In this document: positions 54,539 to 63,264 of the stretch, piece after piece
Numbering within the stretch: position 1 is the first letter of the stretch
How the letters are laid out: the number at the start of each line of letters is the position of its first letter
Assembly (NCBI RefSeq): GCF_000612585.1
Contig: NZ_JFCA01000008.1
Location: 62,001 to 126,000 of the forward strand
Reading direction: 5' to 3'
Source: Pseudomonas sp. CHM02
GTDB lineage: Bacteria; Pseudomonadota; Gammaproteobacteria; Pseudomonadales; Pseudomonadaceae
DNA: 64,000 bases
Translations under genes and position numbers: made by a program
The notes under the pieces: generated by a model
The model's input: the letters and a program-made list of their open reading frames with translations, nothing else
What the model was told of the DNA's origin: nothing
Databases searched by the model: none

Positions 54539-55705
54539 ATGTTATCGAACAAGTCCTTGGCACTGGCGCTATGCCTCACTATTACCGGCTGCGCACAAAC
54601 TCCACAAAATGATGCCGAGGGCGGGCATTGGTGGTCATTTGGATCCGATAAGGCCGCGACCAAGGACGCAGTGACCCAAACCGACGCCAAGCCGGATGCC
54701 AAACCAGACGCCAAGCCAGATGCCAAACCGGCCGCTGGCGCCAAGCCTGCTGCACCGGTAGCCGCCGCAGCTGCCGCACCCGCTCCAGCGCCAACCGCCA
54801 AGGCCGACAGCGGCTCCAGCTGGTGGCCGTTCTCGTCCAAGACCGCCGACGAAAAGGCTGCCGATGCCAAGGCCGACCTGAAAGCCGACCTCAAGGCCGC
54901 AGAACCAGCTCCAGCGGTCGCCAATAGCGACACCGAGACCCACTGGTGGTGGCCGTTCGAAAGCAAACCCAAGCCTTTGGCCAAGGTCGACGTGACCAAC
55001 GTGCCGATGCCCGATCCGAAAATCACCCAGGCCTGGCTTGACGACTATGAGCCACGCCTGCGCGCTGCCATCAAGGACAGCAACCTGCAACTTGAGCGTC
55101 GCGACAATGTGCTGGTCGTGATTGCCCCGGTGGACGGCTCCTATAACCCGAAACGCCCGGCGATGCTGCTGCCGGTCACCCTCGGTCCGTTCACCCGTGT
55201 GGCCAAGGCCGTTGAAGCCGACCCCAAGACCGCCGTACTGGTGCTGGGCCACGTCGATGCCACCGGCAGCGCACCGGCCAGCCAGGCGTTGACCAAGGAA
55301 CGTGCGCAATCCATCGCTTCGATCTTCAGCCTCAGCGGCCTGAAGCAGGACCGTCTGATGCTGCGCGGCATGGGCGACCTGATGCCACGTGCGGCCAACG
55401 ACAGCAACCAGGGCCGTGCCCTGAACCGTCGCATGGAAATCATGTTCACCCAGCGCACCACCATGCTGGCGCTGCTGAGCAAGTATCAATCGGGCAAGAC
55501 CCCGCCTGTCGCCGAAATGGTTGCGGTGCAGGACGTTCCAGCCCCGGCTCCGGCCGCCAAGGCACCGGCTAAAAAGGCGCCGGCTGCGAAAAAAGCGGCT
55601 GCCAAGCCAGCTGCTAAAAAAGCCCCGGCCAAGCCTGCTGCGAAGAAACCGGCCCCGGCCAAGGCCAAGGCCGCAGCACCGGCAAACGACCAGGCCAAAA
55701 ACTGA
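54539..55705 (+). CDS. OmpA-family lipoprotein with DAKP repeats and a Lys/Ala/Pro tail
   Basis: 388 aa from the ATG at 54539. A lipobox (LTITGC, about Cys18) follows the signal. A tandem DAKP repeat (four units) and Ala/Pro stretches form a spacer with two SWWPF-like repeats, then an OmpA peptidoglycan-binding domain (VLGHVDATGSAPASQALTKE and ALNRRMEIMF). The last 60 residues are an AKKAPA-type basic tail like histone H1 or AlgP. It probably anchors the envelope to peptidoglycan; the basic tail's role is unknown. pdxH follows after 27 bases. Confidence 0.85.
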   Translation: MLSNKSLALALCLTITGCAQTPQNDAEGGHWWSFGSDKAATKDAVTQTDAKPDAKPDAKPDAKPAAGAKPAAPVAAAAAAPAPAPTAKADSGSSWWPFSSKTADEKAADAKADLKADLKAAEPAPAVANSDTETHWWWPFESKPKPLAKVDVTNVPMPDPKITQAWLDDYEPRLRAAIKDSNLQLERRDNVLVVIAPVDGSYNPKRPAMLLPVTLGPFTRVAKAVEADPKTAVLVLGHVDATGSAPASQALTKERAQSIASIFSLSGLKQDRLMLRGMGDLMPRAANDSNQGRALNRRMEIMFTQRTTMLALLSKYQSGKTPPVAEMVAVQDVPAPAPAAKAPAKKAPAAKKAAAKPAAKKAPAKPAAKKPAPAKAKAAAPANDQAKN

Positions 55706-55732
55706 TCCGCTGAACCAGAAGGATAAAGCCGC

Positions 55733-56380
55733 ATGACCCAGGCACTGGCCGATATGCGCCGTGACTACACACGGGATGGTTTGAGCGAGGCCCAGGCCCC
55801 GAGCGAGCCATTTGCCTTGTTCCACCAGTGGTTTGCTGACGCGGTAAAAACCGAGCAGCCACCGGTGGAAGCCAACGCCATGACCCTGGCCACGGTCGAC
55901 CAGGACGGTCGCCCGCATTGCCGCATCCTGTTGCTCAAGGGGCTGGATGCGCAGGGCTTTACCTTCTTCACCAATTATCAGAGTGCCAAGGGCCAACAGC
56001 TCGCTGTGCAGCCGTTTGCAGCCATGACGTTCTTCTGGCCGACCCTGGAGCGCCAGGTGCGCATCGAAGGGCGGGTGGTCAAGGTCACGCCTGAGGAGTC
56101 GGACGCTTATTACCAGGTCCGCCCGCTGGGCAGTCGCCTGGGTGCCTGGGCCTCTCCGCAAAGCCAGGTCATTCGTGACCGGGAAGAACTGCAAGACCTG
56201 CTCAAGGCTACCGAACAGCGCTTCAGCGACACCCAGCCTGACTGCCCGGAGCATTGGGGTGGCTATCGCTTGCTGCCCGAGCGCATCGAGTTCTGGCAGG
56301 GCCGCGCCAGCCGCTTGCATGACCGCCTGAACTATCGCCTGCAACGGGCGCAATGGACGCGCGAGCGTCTGGCACCTTGA
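55733..56380 (+). CDS. pdxH: Pyridoxamine 5'-phosphate oxidase
   Basis: 215 aa, usual length. This FMN enzyme oxidises pyridoxine or pyridoxamine 5'-phosphate to pyridoxal 5'-phosphate, with oxygen as acceptor. Conserved FMN and substrate segments are [47 protein letters not shown] and [13 protein letters not shown], ending WTRERLAP. It starts 27 bp after the OmpA-like gene, so it may share its transcript. Confidence 0.96.
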   Translation: MTQALADMRRDYTRDGLSEAQAPSEPFALFHQWFADAVKTEQPPVEANAMTLATVDQDGRPHCRILLLKGLDAQGFTFFTNYQSAKGQQLAVQPFAAMTFFWPTLERQVRIEGRVVKVTPEESDAYYQVRPLGSRLGAWASPQSQVIRDREELQDLLKATEQRFSDTQPDCPEHWGGYRLLPERIEFWQGRASRLHDRLNYRLQRAQWTRERLAP

Positions 56381-56434
56381 GCTGCACCTTTCGTCACTTC
56401 GCCTGAATGATGCCCGTCACCCCGAAGTCTCTAT

Positions 56435-56677
56435 TCAAGAGGCCTCGGGCGTGTACTGCTGCGCCGCCCGTTTCAACCAGTGCGGCAAGTCGGCTCGTTT
56501 GATTTTCAACGCGCGAGCCTGCTCCAGTTGCTTGAGCATGAAGGCACGCTTGTGCAGATCATCGCCCGCCAGGGACAGCGCCAGGTCCCGGTCCATCCAG
56601 CGCCGGATGCGCAGGTACAGCCAGCCATGGAAATACAGGCCGGCAAGGGTTGTGACTACAATGATGAAGTCATCCAT
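56435..56677 (-). CDS. Small membrane-anchored protein of unknown function
   Basis: 80 aa. The N-terminal segment (DFIIVVTTLAGLYFHGWLYL) is a likely membrane helix, followed by a basic, helical cytoplasmic part with RIRRWMDRDLAL and a C-terminal WLKRAAQQYTPEAS. No characterised family is recognised. It converges on pdxH with 54 bases between and is divergent from the SlyB-like gene. Its frame is uninterrupted and codon use is ordinary, so I consider it genuine. Confidence 0.75.
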   Translation of the reverse strand: MDDFIIVVTTLAGLYFHGWLYLRIRRWMDRDLALSLAGDDLHKRAFMLKQLEQARALKIKRADLPHWLKRAAQQYTPEAS

Positions 56678-56834
56678 GAAGGTCCTGGCGGCGAGAGGAG
56701 GGCTACCGTTCGTCGAGTTTTCTGGTGCGGGCAGTCTGTACTAAGGCTGAATGAAAGCAATTTTCTGCGGGGCTTGCCGTGACAGGCGTCAAGCCGCAGC
56801 GTCTAATGAACACCTGTCCTTTGGAGTTGATGCT

Positions 56835-57299
56835 ATGCGTAAGTCCGTTTTACTGGTTGCCTGCTTTACCACCCTGTCGTTGCTGTTGGGTGGCTGCGTC
56901 TCGAGTCTGACCGGCGACTCGTACTCCCGTGACGAAGCGCGTCGTGTACAGACCGTGCGCATGGGTACCATCGAATCCCTGCGTCCGGTGAAAATCGAAG
57001 GCACCAAGACCCCAATCGGCGGCGCTGCTGGCGCAGTCATCGGCGGCGTTGGCGGCAGTGCCATCGGCGGCGGCCGTGGCAGCATCGTGACCGCAGTCAT
57101 CGGCGCCGTCGCCGGCGGCCTGTTGGGTTCGGCCACCGAAGAAGGCCTGACCCGCACCCAGGGTGTGGAAATCACCGTCCGCGAAGACGACGGCAGCATG
57201 CGTGCCTACGTGCAGGCCGTGCAGGAGAATGAAATCTTCCGCATCGGCGACCGCGTACGCATCATGACCGTTGATGGTACCAGCCGCGTTACTCGCTAA
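56835..57299 (+). CDS. SlyB-like outer-membrane lipoprotein
   Basis: 154 aa. The signal sequence ends in a lipobox (SLLLGGC, Cys near residue 19). The core is the SlyB/Rick-17 kDa glycine-zipper (GGAAGAVIGGVGGSAIGG, then GAVAGGLLGSATEEGL), followed by a beta-rich domain with TRTQGVEITVREDDG and FRIGDRVRIM. A ribosome site TTGGAG lies 8 bases before ATG. SlyB proteins stabilise the outer membrane under stress in enterics; the role here is inferred. It is closed by a clear terminator. Confidence 0.88.
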   Translation: MRKSVLLVACFTTLSLLLGGCVSSLTGDSYSRDEARRVQTVRMGTIESLRPVKIEGTKTPIGGAAGAVIGGVGGSAIGGGRGSIVTAVIGAVAGGLLGSATEEGLTRTQGVEITVREDDGSMRAYVQAVQENEIFRIGDRVRIMTVDGTSRVTR

Positions 57300-57318
57300 A
57301 CGTCGGCCTTGGAAACAC

Positions 57319-57351
57319 AAAACCCCAACCGGGTGACCGGTTGGGGTTTTT
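57319..57351 (+). terminator. Terminator of the SlyB-like gene
   Basis: AACCCCAACCGG and CCGGTTGGGGTT form a 12-bp stem with a short GTGA-type loop, followed by TTTT, 20 bases after the stop. A run of As at the left makes it potentially bidirectional toward the nhaA end. Confidence 0.9.
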
Positions 57352-57433
57352 GGTTTTACGGGGCTGGGGTTACTCCGCGAGCGGCTGTTTGCACGACTTG
57401 CTCCCTCGCCACCGTGATCGTGTTTCGGGCGAA

Positions 57434-58609
57434 TCAAGCCTTCTTACGACTCGCCATCGCCGTCACCGCATAACCAATGCACGCGGCCAATATCGACCCG
57501 GTCAGAATCCCCATCCGATCTTCCCCGGCAAACTCACTGGCACCCGGTACGAACGCCAGGGAACCGACAAACAGGCTCATGGTGAAGCCGATGCCGCACA
57601 GGATCGCCACACCAAACACCTGGCCCCAGTTCGCGCCGCTGGGCAGGGCGGCAAGGCCGGTCTTGATGGCCAGCCAGGTGAGGCCGAAGACACCGATGGT
57701 CTTGCCGATCAACAGGCCGGTGGCAATGCCCATGGGTACATGGTGGGTGAAGCTTTCCAGGCTGACGCCGGTCAAGGACACGCCAGCGTTGGCGAAGGCG
57801 AACAACGGCAGGATGCCGTAGGCCACCCACGGGTGCAGGGCGTGTTCCAGCGTGAGCAGCGGTGACGGCTCGGCGTTCCTGGTGCGCATCGGGATGCAGA
57901 ACGCCAGGGTCACACCGGCGAGGGTGGCGTGAACACCGCTCTTGAGTACGCACACCCACAGGATCAGGCCAATAATCAGGTAGGGCCCGAGCTTGATCAC
58001 GCCCAGGCGGTTCATCGCGATCAAGGCAATCAGGCAGGCACCCGCGCCCGCAAGGGCCGCACCGGACAGGTCGGCGGAATAGAACACGGCGATCACGATG
58101 ATTGCGCCCAGGTCGTCAATAATCGCCAGGGTCATCAGGAACAGTTTCAGCGACACCGGCACGCGTTTGCCCAGCAAGGCCAGCACGCCCAGGGCGAAGG
58201 CAATGTCGGTGGCCATGGGGATCGCCCAGCCGGACAGTGCGGCCGGGTAGTCCTTGTTGATCGCCCAGTAGATCAGCGCCGGCACCACCATGCCGCCGAT
58301 GGCTGCCGCGCCGGGCAACACCACTTGCGAAGGCTTGGACAGGTGGCCATCGAGCAGTTCGCGCTTGACCTCCAGGCCGATCAGCAGGAAGAACAGGGCC
58401 ATCAGGCCATCATTGATCCACAGCAAGGCAGGCTTGGCGATGTTCAACGCGCCAATCTGCGCCACGACCGGCACATCGAGAAATGCGCTGTACAGGTGCG
58501 ACAACGGTGAATTGTTGATGATCAGGGCCAGGGCGGCAGCCGCGATCAACAATAGACCGCTGGCGGCTTCCAGCTGGAAGAAACGGGTGAAAGTGCTACG
58601 CAGAGGCAA
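57434..58609 (-). CDS. nhaA: Na+/H+ antiporter NhaA
   Basis: 391 aa, about 12 membrane helices. It exchanges two protons for one sodium and adapts cells to salt and alkaline conditions. NhaA motifs are [40 protein letters not shown] (the two-Asp ion site is expected in the DDLG segment, [17 protein letters not shown]) and the extended-chain TDIAFA. It runs toward the SlyB-like terminator and is divergent from the desulfhydrase gene. No nhaR-type regulator is adjacent. Confidence 0.95.
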   Translation of the reverse strand: MPLRSTFTRFFQLEAASGLLLIAAAALALIINNSPLSHLYSAFLDVPVVAQIGALNIAKPALLWINDGLMALFFLLIGLEVKRELLDGHLSKPSQVVLPGAAAIGGMVVPALIYWAINKDYPAALSGWAIPMATDIAFALGVLALLGKRVPVSLKLFLMTLAIIDDLGAIIVIAVFYSADLSGAALAGAGACLIALIAMNRLGVIKLGPYLIIGLILWVCVLKSGVHATLAGVTLAFCIPMRTRNAEPSPLLTLEHALHPWVAYGILPLFAFANAGVSLTGVSLESFTHHVPMGIATGLLIGKTIGVFGLTWLAIKTGLAALPSGANWGQVFGVAILCGIGFTMSLFVGSLAFVPGASEFAGEDRMGILTGSILAACIGYAVTAMASRKKA

Positions 58610-58825
58610 GGGATGCTCTCCAATCCAGGTTCAATAAGTGGCTACCCTAACCCGTACCGTTAGTTGTTAAAACAAAAGTTATATTCTTATTTGTTATAAG
58701 CGGCGGCTTGGGATGACAATGGGCCAAAGCCTAGCAATTGTGTGTCCGATTGAGTCGGTACTGTATCTGTGTGGCGTGTAGGAAACCCCCTAAAATCAGG
58801 GCTTACACCTTCAGAGAAACTCTCC

Positions 58826-59920
58826 ATGAGCGACCAACGTCCCTGGGCCCGCGAAGCCATTCGTATCATTGAAGCAGACTTCCAACGCAGCGCCGACACG
58901 CACCTGATCCCGTTGCCGCTGCCGGGCCTTCCGGGTATCGCGTTATATTTCAAGGACGAGTCCAGCCATCCCACCGGCAGCCTCAAACACCGGCTGGCCC
59001 GCTCGCTGTTCCTCTACGCGCTGTGTAACGGCTGGCTCAAGCCGGGCGCGCCGGTGATCGAGGCGTCCAGCGGCTCGACGGCGATTTCCGAAGCCTATTT
59101 TGCGCGTTTGCTGGGTTTGCCATTTATTGCGGTGATGCCGGCCACCACCTCCCAGGAAAAAATTGCACAGATCGCCTTCTACGGCGGCAAGAGCCACCTG
59201 GTACAGGATCCGACGCAGATCTACGCCGAGTCCGAACGCCTGGTGCGGGAAAGCGGTGGTCACTTCATGGACCAGTTCACCTACGCCGAGCGTGCCACCG
59301 ACTGGCGCGCGAACAACAACATCGCCGAATCGATCTTCCAGCAGATGCGCTTCGAGCAGCATCCCGAGCCGAGCTGGTTGATCTCCAGCCCTGGCACCGG
59401 CGGCACCACCGCGACTCTTGGCCGTTACGTGCGCTATCGCCAGCATTGCACCCGCGTGCTGTGTGCCGATGCCGAGCGTTCGGTGTTCTTTGATTTCTAT
59501 CAGAGTGGCGATGCGAGCTTGCGCCTGGACTGCGGTTCGCGCATTGAAGGCATTGGCCGGCCACGGGTCGAGGCGTCGTTTTTGCCCAAGGTGATTGATG
59601 CGATGGTCAAGGTGCCGGACGCGCTCTCGCTGGCGGCCATGCATTACCTGGCCGAACGGCTGGGGCGACGGGTCGGTGGTTCCAGCGGGACCAACCTGAT
59701 TGGCGCCCTGGTGGCGGCGCAGCAGATGAAAACGGCGGGGGAGTCGGGTTCGATCGTGGCGATCTTGTGTGATGGCGGGGAGCGATATGCCACAACCTAT
59801 TACGACCAGGCCTGGCTGGCAGGGCAGGGGTATGTGTTGGACGCATTGATCGCGGCCGTTGCGGCCAGTGTCGAGCGGGGCGAGCCATTGCCTGACAGCG
59901 TCCTGCGCGCAAACATTTAG
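58826..59920 (+). CDS. PLP-dependent cysteine synthase-family protein, Cds1-like desulfhydrase
   Basis: 364 aa, fold type II PLP enzyme. The PLP lysine probably lies in [16 protein letters not shown], the Asn-equivalent loop in [15 protein letters not shown], and the phosphate loop in [18 protein letters not shown]. It resembles Cds1-type L-cysteine desulfhydrases, which release H2S, ammonia and pyruvate, more than CysK/CysM synthases. The ATG at 58826 has a weak ribosome site; it is preceded by a 216-base divergent promoter region shared with nhaA. The assignment to desulfhydrase is from memory of the family. Confidence 0.82.
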   Translation: MSDQRPWAREAIRIIEADFQRSADTHLIPLPLPGLPGIALYFKDESSHPTGSLKHRLARSLFLYALCNGWLKPGAPVIEASSGSTAISEAYFARLLGLPFIAVMPATTSQEKIAQIAFYGGKSHLVQDPTQIYAESERLVRESGGHFMDQFTYAERATDWRANNNIAESIFQQMRFEQHPEPSWLISSPGTGGTTATLGRYVRYRQHCTRVLCADAERSVFFDFYQSGDASLRLDCGSRIEGIGRPRVEASFLPKVIDAMVKVPDALSLAAMHYLAERLGRRVGGSSGTNLIGALVAAQQMKTAGESGSIVAILCDGGERYATTYYDQAWLAGQGYVLDALIAAVAASVERGEPLPDSVLRANI

Positions 59921-59924
59921 CCGT

Positions 59925-59954
59925 TGCAGGAGCCCGGCAAGCCGGGCTCCTGCA
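59925..59954. repeat. Perfect 30-bp palindrome after the desulfhydrase gene
   Basis: TGCAGGAGCCCGGC - AA - GCCGGGCTCCTGCA is a perfect 14-bp stem of REP type, 4 bases after the stop and 11 bases before the stop of the converging dehydrogenase gene. It probably acts as a bidirectional transcript end. Confidence 0.85.
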
Positions 59955-59964
59955 GGGAAATGTG

Positions 59965-61578
59965 TCAGGCCTCGAGGCCCAACATATCCCGCACCAAGGC
60001 CTCGGCAATCCGAATCCCATCCACGCCCGCCGACAGAATCCCACCGGCGTACCCCGCGCCTTCACCGGCCGGGAACAGGCCTTTCACGTTCAGGCTCTGC
60101 ATCGATTCGTTGCGGGTAATGCGCAGCGGCGATGAGGTGCGCGTCTCGATACCGGTCAAGACCGCGTCGTGCAGCGAATAACCCTTGATCTGCTTCTCGA
60201 AGGCCGGCAGTGCTTCACGGATCGCTTCGATGGCGAAGTCTGGCAACGCCAGCGCCAAGTCGCCCAGGGACACGCCTGGCTTGTAGGACGGTTCTACACT
60301 GCCGATCGCCGTGGAGGGTTTGCCGGCGATGAAATCACCCACCAACTGCGCCGGCGCTTCATAGTTGCTGCCGCCGAGGATGTAGGCGTGGGACTCCAGG
60401 CGTTCCTGCAACTCGATACCGGCCAGCGGGCCACCTGGGTAGTCCACTTCAGGGGTGATGCCGACCACGATGCCGGAGTTGGCATTTCGCTCGTTCCGCG
60501 AGTACTGGCTCATGCCGTTGGTGACCACGCGGTTCGGCTCGGACGTCGCCGCTACCACGGTACCGCCTGGGCACATGCAGAAGCTGTAGACCGAGCGGCC
60601 GTTCTTGGCGTGGTGCACCAGTTTGTAGTCGGCGGCGCCGAGCTTGGGGTGCCCGGCGTATTTGCCCAGGCGTGCGGCGTCGATCAGCGACTGCGGGTGT
60701 TCGATGCGGAAACCCACCGAGAACGGCTTGGCTTCCATGTACACGCCGCGGCCGTGGAGCATGCGGAAGGTATCGCGGGCGCTGTGGCCCAGGGCCAGGA
60801 TCACGTGTTTGGAGAGGATCTGCTCGCCATCGTTGACCACCACGCCGTTCAACTGGCCGTCTTCGATCAGCACGTCGGTCACTCGCTGTTCGAAGCGCAC
60901 CTCACCGCCCAGGGCGATGATCTGTTCGCGCATGTTTTCCACCACGCCAGTGAGACGGAAGGTGCCGATGTGCGGCTTACTGACGTAGAGGATTTCTTCC
61001 GGTGCACCGGCCTTGACGAACTCGTGCAGGACTTTGCGGCCGTGGAATTTCGGGTCCTTGATCTGGCTGTACAGCTTGCCGTCGGAAAAGGTCCCGGCAC
61101 CGCCCTCACCGAACTGCACGTTGGACTCGGGGTTGAGCACGCTTTTGCGCCACAGGCCCCAGGTGTCCTTGGTGCGCTGGCGTACTTCCTTGCCGCGCTC
61201 GAGGATGATCGGCTTGAAGCCCATCTGCGCCAGCAACAGCCCGGCAAAAATGCCGCAGGGGCCAAAGCCGACGACGATCGGGCGTTCTGTCAGGCCTTCC
61301 GGCGCCTGGCCCACGACTTTGTAGCTCACATCCGGCGCCGGGTTGACGTTGCGGTCATCGGCGAACTTGAGCAGCAGGGCGGCCTCACCCTTCACGTTCA
61401 AGTCGATGGTGTAGATGAAGCACAGCTCCGAGGATTTCTTGCGCGCATCGTAGCTGCGTTTGAACAGGGTGAAATCGAGCAGGTCATCACTGGCGATGCC
61501 CAGGCGCTGCACGATGGCAGGCCGCAGGTCTTCTTCGGGATGGTCGATGGGCAGCTTGAGTTCGGTGATTCGTAACAT
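59965..61578 (-). CDS. NAD(P)/FAD-dependent oxidoreductase (uncharacterised dehydrogenase family)
   Basis: 537 aa. A small N-terminal domain (about 90 residues, starting MLRITELKLPIDHPEEDL) precedes the FAD-binding Rossmann motif VGFGPCGIFAGLLLAQMG (near residue 103). Later blocks include FGEGGAGTFSDGKLYSQIKD, ILALGHSARDTFRMLHGRG and FPAGEGAGYAGGILSAGVDG. It belongs to the COG2509-like family of FAD-dependent dehydrogenases, of unknown substrate. It converges on the desulfhydrase gene. No partner is obvious. Confidence 0.88.
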   Translation of the reverse strand: MLRITELKLPIDHPEEDLRPAIVQRLGIASDDLLDFTLFKRSYDARKKSSELCFIYTIDLNVKGEAALLLKFADDRNVNPAPDVSYKVVGQAPEGLTERPIVVGFGPCGIFAGLLLAQMGFKPIILERGKEVRQRTKDTWGLWRKSVLNPESNVQFGEGGAGTFSDGKLYSQIKDPKFHGRKVLHEFVKAGAPEEILYVSKPHIGTFRLTGVVENMREQIIALGGEVRFEQRVTDVLIEDGQLNGVVVNDGEQILSKHVILALGHSARDTFRMLHGRGVYMEAKPFSVGFRIEHPQSLIDAARLGKYAGHPKLGAADYKLVHHAKNGRSVYSFCMCPGGTVVAATSEPNRVVTNGMSQYSRNERNANSGIVVGITPEVDYPGGPLAGIELQERLESHAYILGGSNYEAPAQLVGDFIAGKPSTAIGSVEPSYKPGVSLGDLALALPDFAIEAIREALPAFEKQIKGYSLHDAVLTGIETRTSSPLRITRNESMQSLNVKGLFPAGEGAGYAGGILSAGVDGIRIAEALVRDMLGLEA

Positions 61579-61684
61579 GACGGGATCCGGTAGGCGGCGG
61601 GCAGAGAGGCCGGCTGTTTTGCAAACCGGCGATTATAAGCCCCAATGGCCGTTTCCCGTCATGTTAAAACAGCGCGGGGTCGAG

Positions 61685-62356
61685 TCAGTCGTCGCGGGAA
61701 CCGCCAAACGCGGCGCAACCGCGTTGCACCTGGCCGTTGACGCGCAACTCGGCGGTCATGTGTTGCAGGCTGCCGCTGACACTGTCGATGCAGCGTTGCG
61801 GGGCCACCCACAGTTCGACGTGCTGGTTGTTGGCTTCGGTCATCAGGTTGAAGCGGCCGTCACCGATTTGCTCCTCCACATACGGCACCGCCAAGGGTGG
61901 CTGGCCTTCGCGTTCCAGCACCATGCCCTTGGCCGTGACGTTCATCGCCCAGGCCGGCTTGTGGCCGTTGGCGCGCAGGATCATGCGCTTGAAGTCCGGG
62001 TCGTCGCAGGCCGAGGTCGAGCGCTCGACGCGATAGAGCTGTTGCAGGTCCACGCTGCCCTGGGTGCCGCTGGCAACCCCGGAGAACTGGCCACGCAGGT
62101 CGGCAAACAGCGCACCTTGCTGGCCGGCCAGGGAGGCTGCTTCCTGCAGGATGCTGGTGCCGCCGGTGTCGTTGACCACGTAGTTGCGTTTGTCGTTGCA
62201 CGGCTGGAACAGCAGTTTGCCGCCGACCGCCGTGAGTTCGCCCTGCATGCGGGTCAGCCCGGCGAGAGAGGGTTTGGCCGGCTCGCGGTCGAACATCTGG
62301 CAGGCGGCGAACAGGGGAAACAAGGCAAACAGAGCAAGGGTATGGGCGGCACGCAT
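61685..62356 (-). CDS. Conserved lipoprotein with a C-terminal META/COG3650-like region
   Basis: 223 aa. The ATG at 62356 follows a GGAGA ribosome site at about 7 bases; the signal sequence ends in a lipobox (LFPLFAAC, Cys about 19). The mature protein has cysteines spaced as if in disulfides (FQPCNDKRN, STSACDDPDF, QRCIDSVSG, QRGCAAFGG). The last 120 residues look beta-rich and resemble COG3650-like lipoproteins. Function unknown. The ORF continues 9 codons upstream without a supported start. Confidence 0.75.
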   Translation of the reverse strand: MRAAHTLALFALFPLFAACQMFDREPAKPSLAGLTRMQGELTAVGGKLLFQPCNDKRNYVVNDTGGTSILQEAASLAGQQGALFADLRGQFSGVASGTQGSVDLQQLYRVERSTSACDDPDFKRMILRANGHKPAWAMNVTAKGMVLEREGQPPLAVPYVEEQIGDGRFNLMTEANNQHVELWVAPQRCIDSVSGSLQHMTAELRVNGQVQRGCAAFGGSRDD

Positions 62357-62452
62357 TATCGGTCTCCAGACAAGTGCCGCCACGTTACGCAGGCCGGCGT
62401 TGCATCACAACCCCGGCCGCCAGCTTCAGGCAATTCCGACAGCCCAACCTGT

Positions 62453-63052
62453 TTAGCCAACGATAAAAGCCTGACCGGTTTGCAAGCCTTCCACACTTTT
62501 TGCGTAGGCCAATGCCACATCGGCGCCCGGTGCCGGTTTGTAGCCACGGAAATACGGCGCGTAGCTGTCCATGGCCTCCAGCAGGACGGTCGGGCTTACG
62601 GAGTTGACGCGCAACCCGCGGGGCAATTCGATTGCCGCCGCTTTGACAAAGGCGTCAATGGCGCCATTGACCAGCGCCGCCGAGGCGCCGGTGCGGATCG
62701 GGTCGCGGTTCAGAATGCCACTGGTGAAGGTGAACGAGGCGCCGTCGTTCGCGTAGTCGCGGCCGATCAGCAGCAGGTTGACCTGGCCCATCAGCTTGTC
62801 ACGCAGGCCCAGCTCGAAATCGGTTTCGCTCATTTCCGGCAAGGCCACGAAGTTGACGCTGCCCGCTGCGCAGACCAGCGCGTCGAACTTGCCGGTTTGT
62901 TCGAACAGTGTGCGGATCGAGGCGCTGTCGCTGATATCCACCTGGAAGTCGCCGCTGCTGCGGCCGATGCTGATCACTTCGTGACGCTGAGCCAGTTCCG
63001 CCTTGACCGCCGAGCCGACGGTGCCGCTGGCGCCAATCAATAGGATTTTCAT
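62453..63052 (-). CDS. Short-chain dehydrogenase-like protein without Y-x3-K
   Basis: 199 aa. A classic Rossmann N-terminus (ILLIGASGTVGSAVKAELAQ) binds NAD(P). The usual SDR catalytic Y-x3-K is absent: the corresponding segment reads GASAALVNGAIDAFVKAAAI, and the family's NAAG motif is replaced by AAGSVNF. This small SDR group is frequent next to LysR regulators in Pseudomonas. Either it uses another proton donor or it is not an oxidoreductase. It is divergent from the LysR gene at the window edge. Confidence 0.82.
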   Translation of the reverse strand: MKILLIGASGTVGSAVKAELAQRHEVISIGRSSGDFQVDISDSASIRTLFEQTGKFDALVCAAGSVNFVALPEMSETDFELGLRDKLMGQVNLLLIGRDYANDGASFTFTSGILNRDPIRTGASAALVNGAIDAFVKAAAIELPRGLRVNSVSPTVLLEAMDSYAPYFRGYKPAPGADVALAYAKSVEGLQTGQAFIVG

Positions 63053-63264
63053 GGTGCTGTTCCTCCAGAGGTTAAAAACTGCAGGAGCGGGCTTGCCCGC
63101 GAAAAACGCGAGAACCTCGCTGTATTCCAGGTTTGCCGCCTCATCGCAAGGACCAGACGTCCCACCCGCTCCTGCCGTACAGGGTAGGCATCAAGTCTAG
63201 GGTGGCTTTTCCAGGGAATAAACGTGCTAATAAGCAACCTTTGGTTTTCAATTGGAAACAATCC
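63053..63264. promoter_or_regulatory. Divergent SDR / LysR promoter region with one REP arm
   Basis: 212 bases between the two divergent starts. A single REP arm, GCAGGAGCGGGCTTGCCCGC then GAAAA, lies at 63081-63105, close to the SDR ribosome site (GGAGGAAC just after the ATG on the minus strand). The right half is AT-richer and should hold the LysR-controlled promoter. No second REP arm is found. Confidence 0.55.

Noticed and set aside
54635..56353. A 572-codon open frame antisense to the OmpA-like lipoprotein gene and pdxH
   Set aside because: It runs through low-complexity Gly/Arg/Leu sequence mirrored from the AKKAPA tail, and pdxH is certain on the other strand.
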